64,000 bases of DNA, from positions 688,501 through 752,500 of the forward strand of contig CP038131.1 in assembly GCA_004519485.1 (NCBI GenBank). Direction: 5' to 3'. The DNA is from Nannochloropsis oceanica (taxonomy: Eukaryota; Sar; Eustigmatophyceae; Eustigmatales; Monodopsidaceae). Both the position numbers and the translations under genes were made by a program. The notes beneath the pieces were generated by a model. That model was not told the origin of the DNA and ran no database searches. It saw only the letters and a program-made list of their open reading frames with translations. Shown in pieces: positions 48,918 through 58,487 of this stretch. Numbering within the stretch: the first letter of the stretch is position 1; each line of letters opens with the position of its first letter.

Positions 48918-50132
48918 TTATACTCTGCTGCTGCTGCTGCTGCTGCTGCTAGTCTGCTGCATAAGCGAGTTGCCCACCCTCATAAAAGCCATCCTGGGTA
49001 TCTCGTAAATATTCTCCAAAAAAGACTTCGGCGCCTGCCCTCTGCTGCCGCATCCCTCTCCTCCATTTCCCTCCTCATTTCCTTTCCCTCCCTCCTCCCT
49101 GCTCTTGACCTCCCCCTCCTTGAGCAAAACAGAAAGGGAGGGAGGAAAGAAGTCAATAGGGGTCTTACACGTCGGACAACTCCGGGTATAGCATGCCTCA
49201 TAGGACGCTGCTCCCCTCAACCAAACATCTAGACACCGTTGATGGTGAATGTGTTGGCAAGCAGGTAATTCTCTGACCACATCCCACGGTGTAAATCCCT
49301 CCAAGCAAATCACACACAGGTGCCGCCCGCCTTCCCCTTCCTCCACCTCCCACTCATCTCCTCCCTGCACCCGAAACCCTTCCTCTTCGTCCATCACAAA
49401 GTAGGCCTCCTCGGCCTCCTCATCCACCAGGACCCCCATTCCCGATTCTCTCTCCAACCGCTCGCGACGACGGCGGGCAATCAACTCCTTATACACCGTA
49501 GACGGAAGCTGTACCAACTCAGAGAGGCCAACATGCCGCGTCCTAAACCTTTCTTGACGCGCTAGGTCCATCTGAGTCAGAGACGGACGGCCCGTAGAGA
49601 AAGATGGCTCCCAAACCAAGTCCTTAAAACCACGCGTGGCAGGTGCATGGCGAAAGACGCCAACGTATGCGCTTTTGCTCGGAAGAAGAAGGGAGGAGGA
49701 AGAGGAAGATGAGGAGGAAGAGGTGGAGGTCGTGGAGGCGCCGAGGCCGCTCAAGCCGATGCTTCCGCTTCGAAGGCGGCGGGGGGTGGCATTGGCGGAG
49801 GAGGAGGCAGAGGATGAATTGTAGATGGGCGCAGGTGAGCCAAGTGGTGTACTGGAAGGGAGGGAAAGGAAGGTGAGGAGTTACGGTGACATGGTGTGGA
49901 GAGGTTGCATGATGTTCAATACTGAAAATATAGGACGCCTGTCAATTGAACCCTACCACCGCCGTTGAGGCCATGGTAGATGGTATGTTGCAATTGGAGC
50001 TTTTTGAGTCAAGAGCAGGGATCTATCAGATAGGGGAATGTAGAGCGCCCCCTTCCTCCCGCCTAACAGAACATCCACAGTCTAGTCTAATCTACGCCCT
50101 ACTTACCGGCACAGGTGCGGCGAGGCTGCCAT
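48918..50132 (-). CDS. RING-H2 finger protein (putative E3 ubiquitin ligase)
   Basis: Two exons, 50132-50107 (8 codons plus 2 bases, MAASPHLC) and 49851-48918, with donor GTAAGT and acceptor TTCCAG, give 319 residues. The N-terminal third is Ser/Ala-rich, then carries VGVFRHAPATRGFKDLVWEP. A basic helix (YKELIARRRRERLERE) and an acidic stretch precede the RING-H2 domain at about residues 185-240. That domain is LCVICLEGFTPWDVVRELPA, then CQHIHHQRCLDVWL and SCPTCKTPI, with ligands C-C-C-H-H-C-C-C in C3H2C3 order and a 14-residue loop insert before the last Cys pair. Such domains recruit E2 enzymes to transfer ubiquitin. No membrane segment is seen. The C-terminus ends in poly-Ser coded by a CTG run (about 48926-48952). 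Substrate and location are unknown. The tiny first exon rests on splice-site and phase agreement. Confidence 0.82.
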
Positions 50133-51143
50133 GGAAGGGAAAGTACTGCTACTAAACGGCGACGATGTATGCTTGTGGTGGAAGAAAGGGTGGTGGTGAT
50201 GGTTGTGGTGTGTTATAGGTGAAGCCCCGAGCTTGGTGCCTCCGCGGCTCTGTACGTTCAACCTCCGCCATTTCTCCTCTTCCATAGGCATGATCCCAAA
50301 AAGGCTGTCGACAATGCCTTTGATGTGTATTTACGAGAAGGGAGCGTGAGAAGGGGATGCTGTGAAGTGTTGTTGCTGTAGGAATAAGGCACAGAAGGGG
50401 GACGAGTTGAGGTGTCAGGCGCTAAGGAAGGAAAATGCTTGCTCCAGCAAGCAAACCACACCGACACCGAGCGAAGGCCAGGGGCAGAGAGCGTACTGTA
50501 AGCTATCAATTTTCTAGCAAACGGCGTGTGTGGAGGGGCACACGCAAAAAATAAACAAGGTGTAGATATATTGTAGGCACAGTTGAGGCACGAGTCCGCC
50601 CCTGTTTTTTTGGGTCTGGCGAATGACAGCTGTCTGGACCATGCCATGTATGTAGTTTCCTACAACCCTAAAACTATAGCGTGCAACCTGTACCCGCAAA
50701 CGAATACATGCCCGAGGAATGGGTTTGAATGCGCTTCATTTAATGCGTGTGCAGGTTTACATTCTTCGTTGTCATTGTAGAGTGCTTTGATCATTATGTG
50801 TATTGAATAATGTGCCTCTTGGTTGGGGTTGGAAGACGTCAAATCAGTTTCCGGTGCCCCTCCACTTTTTCTACTAATATGTTTATACACTTTTCTATTT
50901 CCCTTTTATGTACATCGACACCTAGGCAAAAAGGGGAAACAACATTTTTTGACAGCGGCTCTTACCTCGGTCACTGATTCCCTATGATGGTCACCCTCCG
51001 GCAACACCTTCACCCCCAAGTCAAAATGAGCCTCGTTACCCCTGTCAGTCGCCTGCACCGGGCTTTCTCGCACAATTTTTCACGCCCTTCCTCCACTTTA
51101 CTTGCAACTCCTTATCTTCAAACCCTCATGATCTCAAGCCCTC
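50133..51143. other. No recognisable gene between RING and SLC37-type genes
   Basis: Frames here are short or low complexity; a minus-strand frame at 50258-50647 has no motif. The left end should contain the RING-gene promoter (minus strand), the right end the 3' UTR of the transporter. Confidence 0.45.
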
Positions 51144-52766
51144 CTACCTCCCCCTTCCAGCATCCCTTATTTCCCGCCACGCCAACCGCGACAAGGCCAG
51201 CGCCCCCACCAAACTCCCACACGCCAACATATTAAACACATTCGGCAAGTCACACGTCGTCATCGTTTCGACCTCGCCCTCCCCTCCTCCTCCTCCCTGC
51301 CCCTCACCCTCCTCCCGACTACACGACGCCAAGTTCCCCACCAACACCTGCACGATCGCTGCCCCCAAACTTCCAATCCCATCAATCACACCCGTCATTG
51401 TCGCAATGGCCCTTGCGTTCCCCTTCAATCCATGACTCTGCCCCAAGTCCTGTGCCACCGATGTCACCAACAAATACTGCGGCGCCGACAGCAAAAAGCC
51501 AACCAACACGAGAAACAGACCCGTTACACCCAACTCTCCCCCTCCTCCTTCAGGGAGGATCCCCATCAGGTACGTCGGCAATGCCGAAGCCAATATACTC
51601 AAGGTATAGACAAAAATGGGTCGGCGTGTCCATGTGGCGAGAGCGCCAATAGAAATCGAACCGGCGATGCAACCGAAATCAAAAAGCATCGCAAAAAAGT
51701 TGGACTGCTTTGTACTGAGGCCCCAGCCACCGGAGGAGAGCAGGGTGGGCAACCAGAAGGTGAATGCGTATGCACAACCTTTGAGGCAGGCGTAGGAGAG
51801 ACTCACTTCGAGAACGCCTGGGGTAAGGAAGGCACGCGTCAGGGTGATGGGTGGGAGGAGGTGTGTGCGGTGGTGGGACAGTTTTTCTAGAGGGAGGACG
51901 AGAGGACTGCTGTTGTCGCGGCTGCTGTCGTCATTGGCGTGAGGAAACAAAGAATGGGCATCGTGTTGCACCATTGGGGTTTCCCCCAATGAAGTCACTG
52001 CGACGACGCCGTCCTCATTGTCTTCAAGTTGGTGATAGAGCCAATCAGTTCCCTCCTCTTTTATCTGTCCATCTCCAACCTCATCCTCCTCTCTTTCTTT
52101 TTCGGCTAAACCTTGCCTCTTCGAATTCATCCCCGGCGGCGGCAAAGGCGTGAGATGAAGAAATACCAGCACCGGCGCCATGAGCATTAACAACGCATTC
52201 GCCATCATGACAGCTCCCCATCGCTTTTCTGCCGCAGCCACCATAGCCACCTCTCCGACACTCGTCCCTAGGAGATTCCCGATATTATTGGCACAACACC
52301 ACAAGCCCATCACGGCTGCTCGACGTTTGTAAGGGAACCATTCTCCCAAGACGGCAATGCACCCGGGCCAGACGAGTGCTTGGGCAAAAGCTTGCATTCC
52401 CCACAAGAGGCAAAATGCTACAACACTGTGGATGTCAAAAAAATCACCTAGACCGAAGCAGACGAGCAACGCAGCGGCCATAAGTAGGGAGATAGTTATG
52501 ACAAGACGTGGGTCTTTGGAATCACTGATCTTGCCGAAGCCGCATCCAACTGCATAAAAGAGAAAGAAGCTGGTGTCAGCCCACGACACTTTGACAGCCG
52601 TGTCCGTGCCGAACCAGCTGTTGGAGACCAGTATCGGCTTGATGATGGAGTAGGACTTGCGTCCCGCATGAACAGAGGCCCATACGAAGAAGGTGAGGCC
52701 AAAGACGGCCGCGTGGGTGGGCAGGGGCCACGGTGAGAGATGTGCGAGGGGACGTGGTGGCGGCAT
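51144..52766 (-). CDS. SLC37-type sugar-phosphate/phosphate antiporter (MFS)
   Basis: Major-facilitator membrane protein of 540 residues from the ATG at 52766, uninterrupted. It shows 12 hydrophobic segments in two halves split by a hydrophilic loop (about residues 215-300). The N-terminal segment VFGLTFFVWASVHAGRKSYS carries the organophosphate:phosphate antiporter signature (an RKS/RKxYS element after TM1). FYAVGCGFGKISDSKDPRLV follows TM2, as in GlpT/UhpT/SLC37, and LGEWFPYKRRAAVMGLWCCA marks the segment after TM4. SLC37 proteins exchange glucose-6-phosphate or glycerol-3-phosphate for phosphate at the ER membrane. No ER-retrieval KKxx is seen at the C-terminus (REIRDAGRGR). Substrate is inferred from family only. 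A plastid leader is not apparent; the first 15 residues are Pro/His-rich. Confidence 0.88.
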   Translation of the reverse strand: MPPPRPLAHLSPWPLPTHAAVFGLTFFVWASVHAGRKSYSIIKPILVSNSWFGTDTAVKVSWADTSFFLFYAVGCGFGKISDSKDPRLVITISLLMAAALLVCFGLGDFFDIHSVVAFCLLWGMQAFAQALVWPGCIAVLGEWFPYKRRAAVMGLWCCANNIGNLLGTSVGEVAMVAAAEKRWGAVMMANALLMLMAPVLVFLHLTPLPPPGMNSKRQGLAEKEREEDEVGDGQIKEEGTDWLYHQLEDNEDGVVAVTSLGETPMVQHDAHSLFPHANDDSSRDNSSPLVLPLEKLSHHRTHLLPPITLTRAFLTPGVLEVSLSYACLKGCAYAFTFWLPTLLSSGGWGLSTKQSNFFAMLFDFGCIAGSISIGALATWTRRPIFVYTLSILASALPTYLMGILPEGGGGELGVTGLFLVLVGFLLSAPQYLLVTSVAQDLGQSHGLKGNARAIATMTGVIDGIGSLGAAIVQVLVGNLASCSREEGEGQGGGGGEGEVETMTTCDLPNVFNMLACGSLVGALALSRLAWREIRDAGRGR

Positions 52767-53230
52767 TGGAAGGGGTAGAGCGGAGGAGAAAAAAGAGGGT
52801 AGGAGAGTTGCGGCGTGCGGTAGGGTGGCTTAATGATTCTGCAGCCGCTACTTCTAATCCCGCAGATGTCTTCGTCGTGTCGTGCGGAGGCTTCCTGTCG
52901 GAGTGTGGGTGGCATGTGAGTTTCGAGCCAGGTTTAAGGGGCAGGTACTGGTAGATGAGGTCATGGGTTGAAGGAATGGCGATGACGCTGCTACTGCCAC
53001 AAAAGCAAGCACGATTAGAAGCCAAACCGAGTCGATTTTTTCACTAATCTCCTCCATACACTCTTCACATATTGTGCCAAGTGCTGGGCGCAACCGCTGT
53101 GGAGTTGGTCCACGACGCTTCGACTTCTCAGACTTACTCGCCAACCTGAGAGCGAGCGGAGGCTTCTTCGTCACCCTTCTCACACATCTCTCCACACCCA
53201 CTGCACGCACAACCATCACACACAGCTAAG
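52767..53230. promoter_or_regulatory. Divergent intergenic region between SLC37-type gene and TRAPPC11
   Basis: This 464-base gap holds both promoters. Open frames on both strands lack motifs and are taken as 5' UTR shadows. Confidence 0.5.
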
Positions 53231-56200
53231 ATGTTGGACAGTGTCTTGCCCGAGGAGGTATGGAAAGAGGCTCAACCTGTGCTCTCCATCCAGGGTGAGG
53301 TGGACTGGGAACCCCACATCCACGACGTCTTCATCCGTGCCCTCCACACCGTAAGCCTCGACAAGGGAAGCAGCATCAGCGGCCCCTTGGGCAGCACCCT
53401 GACGAGCGGTGGCCTCAGCAGCATGGCAGCGACAATTTCAACTCCAAATAAAACTCCGGGCCTTAATGGCATTGTCAACGTGCCCTTTCGTTTTCTGAGT
53501 CTGGCCAAAACAGTCGTCTTTCCCCCAAAGAAACCTACCCATCCCCTCAAGGCTGCGGACGGTCGCCCCCTGGAGGGCTACACGGTGGGAGGCCTGGTCA
53601 AGCAGAATTGGATCAAGAAACACGTGTCACAATTACCCTCCGCTGCCATCTTGCTTGCCCCATTTGACAACAGTTGGTCAGCGGCGGAGTGGGGGCGGAG
53701 AGAGTTGGTGCTGTGGCAGGACATGGAACGCTTGAGGCAACAAGTCGGCCCACGCGATGTCCGCATTTTTGTGGTGTTGATAAGGAGGGCGGGACTGCCT
53801 AGCGGCATGAGCGTTGGGGATGCAGCGGAGGATGCAAGGGAGAGCGAGGAAAGGTTGGTGGCTTTCAGGCGACGGACGCCTCCGGTGTTTGAGGCGGGGA
53901 AGATGGTGTACGTCCTGCAATACCCCCAGGATCTGCAACCTTCCGCACCGGGCCTCAGAAGGATGTATAAGCATGTAAGGGATTTATCATCGGGCTACTA
54001 TTTTTTGCATGGGAAGCGAGTGAAACGCTGGGAGAGTGCCTTGAACAGACATGCGCAGCTGCCGCTGATTGTGAGGTATCGCTTCAAACAAGCCTTTTGG
54101 TACGAATTTATGGGGCACGCCGAGAAGGCTCTCAAACACTTCAGAAAAACATTTGATGCACTAATAGAGCTACAAGCAGGGTGGTCTAACTTGAATCCAT
54201 CTACATTTACTGAAGGACCGGTGGTGCGAGGGGGAGCGCCTGCTCTAGGGTTGACTACGTCGACGTCCCCCTCAGCTTCCCAGGCGAGTGCGCTTCAATC
54301 GAGCAATGCGCATGTGTTGGGGGGCTGGGTATCGCAGATTAAGGCGGTGGCGGAGGTGGTGGCGTTTAAGATTTGTTACTACTCGATGAGGGAGGCGAGG
54401 CATGGAGAGGCCTTGAGGCAGTTCCGGTTGTTGATGTCCACATGGGGGTGGAAGAAGCAGCAGAGGGTAGGGAGAGCTGTCGATGGCGATGCTGGAACAG
54501 GCAGACCCTTGATAACGATGATGCCTTCTTCGTCGTTCTCGTCGTCGTTCTCTTCCTCCTCTACGTCGACTTCTTCGCCACTGGATGGGAGTTGTAGCGG
54601 GGGGCTTGACACCACGCCACGAGGAGCAGCAGGAGCTCCTTCAGCAGCACCACCCACAGAATACAACCGTCTTGACTTTCTCTCCTACAAATGGACCGCA
54701 CGGCAAAATCAAATTTTTGGCGATCTTCTCCAACTATTTCCGTGCTTTCCCTCCCCCCCTTCCAGCATCAGCAACAGCAGCAGCAACAGCAGTAGCGCAA
54801 CAGCAGCAGCTACAATAATGACGTATATGGACCCGGACCACTATTTCTTTAATGCTGCGCTCGAGATAGCAAAACAAAGGGAAATGGGTCTTTTCCTACA
54901 GGCAAATCCACGGCCGGAGAGTAAATTAATGGTCAGGTTCGAGTCGCACATGGGCTCAGGGGCGGGGCCATTATTGGGGTTGCCTTTGTATATGGGTGGG
55001 AGGCCGAGGTTGGTCGATTCGAACATAGAAAATGGAATCGGGGAAGGAGATATTTGTGACTTAGTACAATTGATTTTAGAGAGGGAAGAGGCGGCGGGCG
55101 GGGAGGTGCGGAGGGAAGAGGTGTTGCGCTTGTTGGTGGCGGCTGTAAGTGTGTATGATCCGTCGAGACCGAGGAGGCCACGGTTTAAGGGAATGCAGCA
55201 TGTGAGGCTGGCGGACGAATTGATGGAGGCGGGGAGGGAGAGAGAGGCTTGGGGGCATTATTGCACAGCGTTGAAGAGGTATGAGAGGTATGAGAAATTA
55301 GGGCTGGAGGGAGGAGGATGTGGAGGGAGTGTGGGATGGAGTTTGCCGACGGTGGTGATGTTGGGGAGGATGAGGGTGTGCGCGTTGAGGCTGGGAGGGG
55401 TCGAAAAGAATTTGGGACAATACCTTGATTTGACTCTGAAGCTGTTGAGTCAGGATTTGCGTGGGATGGTGGGGGAGGAGACTCGAAAGCTATTTTGGGA
55501 GGAGGTGCTCTTCTTGGTGTTTGGGATCCAGCGGGAAGAGAGGGGGCAGCAGCAGCAGCAAGCCTCCTCGTTATGGTCATCGATTTTCACCTTCCACGAG
55601 CAACAGCAGCGACAGCCCCCTACTAATTTTACCTCGTCCGTATCGAAGCTTGGACCCGTTACTTACGACGACAGTGGGGAAGAGACCGCCTCCTCCGTTT
55701 CCACCTCCCTGGAGCCAATGCTCACTCTTCTGACCGACACGGTGCAAGTGGACTTGAACTGCGGCTGGCGACAGCTGGTTTCCTTCTCCTTGTGCTTTCC
55801 CGATGCTACTGCTGCAATGGGGTGTTCTTGTCTTGTGCTCCTGCGGGTTGTCTCCCATTTACCCTTGCCCTTGCATGTGAGTGAGATGCTGCTTCGTTTT
55901 AACAAACCTTACATTGGCGCCGTTCGGATTGTGGAGGCGTCCTCCCTCCCTGCCTCAACCGCCTCGGCCTTGGATAGGATTAAACAATCATTTACCGCCG
56001 CGCCTGCTCTTGTTGCTCCTCCTCTTCAACCAGCAGTAAAAGTTGATGACCAGAACACTGCTCACGTGACGCTTTCCCTGTTGCTGCAGCCCGACAAACC
56101 CCTCGACATCCCCCACACCCTCTCCCTCCCCATGGGCGAGGCCGTCGAAGTAGGCGACCTGCTCCACGCCGTGCAACTTCAACTTCTGATCAACGCCCCC

Positions 56201-58141
56201 AACTCAACCTCCCCCTCCTTCTCCTCCCTTTTTTCACCTTTTCCTCCTTTGCGTCGCTCTCTCTGTCTGAATCTCCCATCGGGGGTCGCCTACACAGATG
56301 GCCTCGGTGTTACGAGAGCCAACGTCTTCAAAGGCCCCGTGTCGGCCGCAGCAGCAACAGAAGTCTATCCTCCCTCGAGCCCGGCCACACATCTCTCTTC
56401 CCTTCCTGTCCCCCTGCAAGCGTCCCTCCGCGGGTTTCCTGCCCTCGAAGTCACCCGTCCCGTCGCCCATGCCTCCTTGGCTCTTCGCACCCAAAAAGAA
56501 GCAGAAAACAGATTAGTCACTAGTCTAGTCGGGCACCTGCATTGCTTGTGGTTAAAGGTGGAAAGTAATGAAGACACGCTCTCTAATCCTGTACTGCATG
56601 TACGGAGCGACCCTCCTGCGCGGTCTTCACAATTGGAGGACGCGTTCTTTTTTGAGAACAACAGCAATAGCAGCATCAGTAGACGTGGACCCACTCCTTT
56701 AAAGTTGGGCAAAGACATGCAGCCTGAGGCTGCCTTACCCGTACTCCTACCTTTGGCCCCTCTCTCGTCGTCTTCTACTACAGATGCTGCTGTGTTATCA
56801 CCTCAGAGTAGCGTGCTGGTGCCTGTGTGGGTGCGCCCCAAGCAGGAAGGAAGGGTGAAGATCAACATCGTACTTGTGTACCATGCTACTGCTTCTGCTG
56901 CTGTCGGCGAGACGGACAGGAGGGAAGACATTTATTCAAATCGGCTGGTATCGTATGAGTATGTCTTTGACCTTGAGAGCTATGCCCCCTTCGTGACTGC
57001 TTTTGATGTTGCCAGCCCATGTCCTGCCCTCCCCCCCGCTCCTAGCAGCAAGATCGCGCGTGCCCTCCAAGGAGACACAGACGATAAGAGCACTGCTGAT
57101 GCTGGTGCTGCTGCCGCTCATATATTCTATACTGGGGAGCAAGTTATGATGCGGCTCTCAATCAAGGCGTTGCACCCTTCGTCGTGGGGGGAGAGTCAGG
57201 GGGGAGGGCGACCGCGGATCGAGCAGGTAGTATGGCATCCTGTAGAAAGCGGGAATTGGGCTCCTGACAAAGTAGCGGCAATCAGCGATAAGAGGAAAGA
57301 GAAAAGGAATGAGAATGGAGAGGGGCGTGTATTGTATTCCTTTGCGCAGGATAGGCATGGGAGAAGGGGAGGGGGAGAGCATGATGAAAGGGGGATGCAG
57401 CCTCACGATGTGCTCACTTTGACGTTTCCGTTTTTGTGCCCTGAGACGGAGAGTAGTCAGGCATTATCTTTGGGCCACATGCGACTGTACTGGCGCGTTG
57501 TGTCTACCTCCTCTTCTTCGTTTCCCTCTTCCTCCTTTTCGGAGAAGCCCACTGCTGCTACTACTGCATCCCCCTCCTCCTCTTCCTGGCTTGCGTGCAC
57601 TGAGGCCGAATGTCCCATCGTAGGGGTGGTTGCACCCGATATAATTGTCCACTTACATGCGCCTTCAGATGTTATGCTCGGGCAGGCATTCAAGTTGCGC
57701 TGGACTTTGAGGAATCTAACCGAGAAAGTGTTGACTATACGTGTGGTTCTCAAGGAAGGGGGGGGGGGGAATTCGGGTCCCTCCACGGAAGAGGCGTTGG
57801 TGTGGAGTGGGGCGAGGGAGAGCGTGGTGCAGATTTTACCACACGAATCGATACATTTGCGGTATCGTGTTGTGGCGGTGCTTACGGGGCCCATAGCCTT
57901 GCCTCGGTTGGTTTTGACGCAGATGCCCGACGCTGCTGCTGTTAGCAGTAGCAAGAAGGAAGAGGGAGGGACCTCTTTGCCTCTCCGGGTGGCTTACCGA
58001 TACGTAGATAATGTTTTGTCAAACTCCACGTTATCTCTCTCCACGCCCCGCAGTGCTGAGAATCGTGGGAGTGTTGTTGGGGGCCAGCCCTCTGATACAC
58101 GACACCTATTTGTGATTCCTGAGGCGGCGCTTAACCAATAG
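53231..58141 (+). CDS. TRAPPC11: TRAPP complex subunit 11 (Foie gras homologue)
   Basis: Vesicle-tethering subunit for ER-to-Golgi and autophagy traffic; 1,636 residues from the ATG at 53231 without introns, longer than the human 1,133 because of low-complexity inserts. The N-terminal part resembles TRAPPC11: VGGLVKQNWIKKHVSQLPSA, AAILLAPFDNSW, VRIFVVLIRRAGLP. The Foie-gras domain begins about residue 280 (IVRYRFKQAFWYEFMGHAEK, ALKHFRKTFDALIELQ). It continues after a Ser/Ala insert with AEVVAFKICYYSMREARHGE and further helical repeats to about 780 (LADELMEAGREREAWGHYCT). The C-terminal beta-rich part ends in a gryzun-like domain (DIIVHLHAPSDVMLGQAFKL, LTGPIALPRLVLTQ). Ser-coding AGC/TCC and CAG runs mark the inserts. 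Start, length and ordered domains support the call. Confidence 0.88.
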   Translation: MLDSVLPEEVWKEAQPVLSIQGEVDWEPHIHDVFIRALHTVSLDKGSSISGPLGSTLTSGGLSSMAATISTPNKTPGLNGIVNVPFRFLSLAKTVVFPPKKPTHPLKAADGRPLEGYTVGGLVKQNWIKKHVSQLPSAAILLAPFDNSWSAAEWGRRELVLWQDMERLRQQVGPRDVRIFVVLIRRAGLPSGMSVGDAAEDARESEERLVAFRRRTPPVFEAGKMVYVLQYPQDLQPSAPGLRRMYKHVRDLSSGYYFLHGKRVKRWESALNRHAQLPLIVRYRFKQAFWYEFMGHAEKALKHFRKTFDALIELQAGWSNLNPSTFTEGPVVRGGAPALGLTTSTSPSASQASALQSSNAHVLGGWVSQIKAVAEVVAFKICYYSMREARHGEALRQFRLLMSTWGWKKQQRVGRAVDGDAGTGRPLITMMPSSSFSSSFSSSSTSTSSPLDGSCSGGLDTTPRGAAGAPSAAPPTEYNRLDFLSYKWTARQNQIFGDLLQLFPCFPSPPSSISNSSSNSSSATAAATIMTYMDPDHYFFNAALEIAKQREMGLFLQANPRPESKLMVRFESHMGSGAGPLLGLPLYMGGRPRLVDSNIENGIGEGDICDLVQLILEREEAAGGEVRREEVLRLLVAAVSVYDPSRPRRPRFKGMQHVRLADELMEAGREREAWGHYCTALKRYERYEKLGLEGGGCGGSVGWSLPTVVMLGRMRVCALRLGGVEKNLGQYLDLTLKLLSQDLRGMVGEETRKLFWEEVLFLVFGIQREERGQQQQQASSLWSSIFTFHEQQQRQPPTNFTSSVSKLGPVTYDDSGEETASSVSTSLEPMLTLLTDTVQVDLNCGWRQLVSFSLCFPDATAAMGCSCLVLLRVVSHLPLPLHVSEMLLRFNKPYIGAVRIVEASSLPASTASALDRIKQSFTAAPALVAPPLQPAVKVDDQNTAHVTLSLLLQPDKPLDIPHTLSLPMGEAVEVGDLLHAVQLQLLINAPNSTSPSFSSLFSPFPPLRRSLCLNLPSGVAYTDGLGVTRANVFKGPVSAAAATEVYPPSSPATHLSSLPVPLQASLRGFPALEVTRPVAHASLALRTQKEAENRLVTSLVGHLHCLWLKVESNEDTLSNPVLHVRSDPPARSSQLEDAFFFENNSNSSISRRGPTPLKLGKDMQPEAALPVLLPLAPLSSSSTTDAAVLSPQSSVLVPVWVRPKQEGRVKINIVLVYHATASAAVGETDRREDIYSNRLVSYEYVFDLESYAPFVTAFDVASPCPALPPAPSSKIARALQGDTDDKSTADAGAAAAHIFYTGEQVMMRLSIKALHPSSWGESQGGGRPRIEQVVWHPVESGNWAPDKVAAISDKRKEKRNENGEGRVLYSFAQDRHGRRGGGEHDERGMQPHDVLTLTFPFLCPETESSQALSLGHMRLYWRVVSTSSSSFPSSSFSEKPTAATTASPSSSSWLACTEAECPIVGVVAPDIIVHLHAPSDVMLGQAFKLRWTLRNLTEKVLTIRVVLKEGGGGNSGPSTEEALVWSGARESVVQILPHESIHLRYRVVAVLTGPIALPRLVLTQMPDAAAVSSSKKEEGGTSLPLRVAYRYVDNVLSNSTLSLSTPRSAENRGSVVGGQPSDTRHLFVIPEAALNQ

Positions 58142-58487
58142 ATGGGGAGAGCATGTAAATTTAAGGACAGAATCAATGAGAAACCAGTAAATGCCAAAGG
58201 AAATGATCAAAGCACCCTTGGAAAAGGCACCCAAAAACGCTTTAGACTCGTTTCCTTTTTTAAAACGGCACACACATTTTCCGTATAAAAAAATAACTAA
58301 TTATTCCTTTATATTTTTCTTTTCTTTTCTGCTCTTGCATCATTCGCAAGTCGCTTTCTTTTGCTTTATTCCGTTTCCCTCCTTTGCTTGCCTCTTACTT
58401 GTCTCTTCTGTCTCTCTGTGTATATATCCACCCTATCAACCACATCACCACCATATTCCCCCCCCCTCTTTTCCTTCCTCTACTCCC
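58142..58487. other. Convergent intergenic region
   Basis: TRAPPC11 (+) and exportin-1 (-) end here tail to tail. The stretch is AT- and pyrimidine-rich with no gene. Confidence 0.55.

Noticed and set aside
50258-50647. A 129-codon minus-strand frame upstream of the RING gene, considered as an extra exon
   Set aside because: The RING gene already has a good ATG and donor at 50132-50107, and this frame shows no motif or splice agreement.
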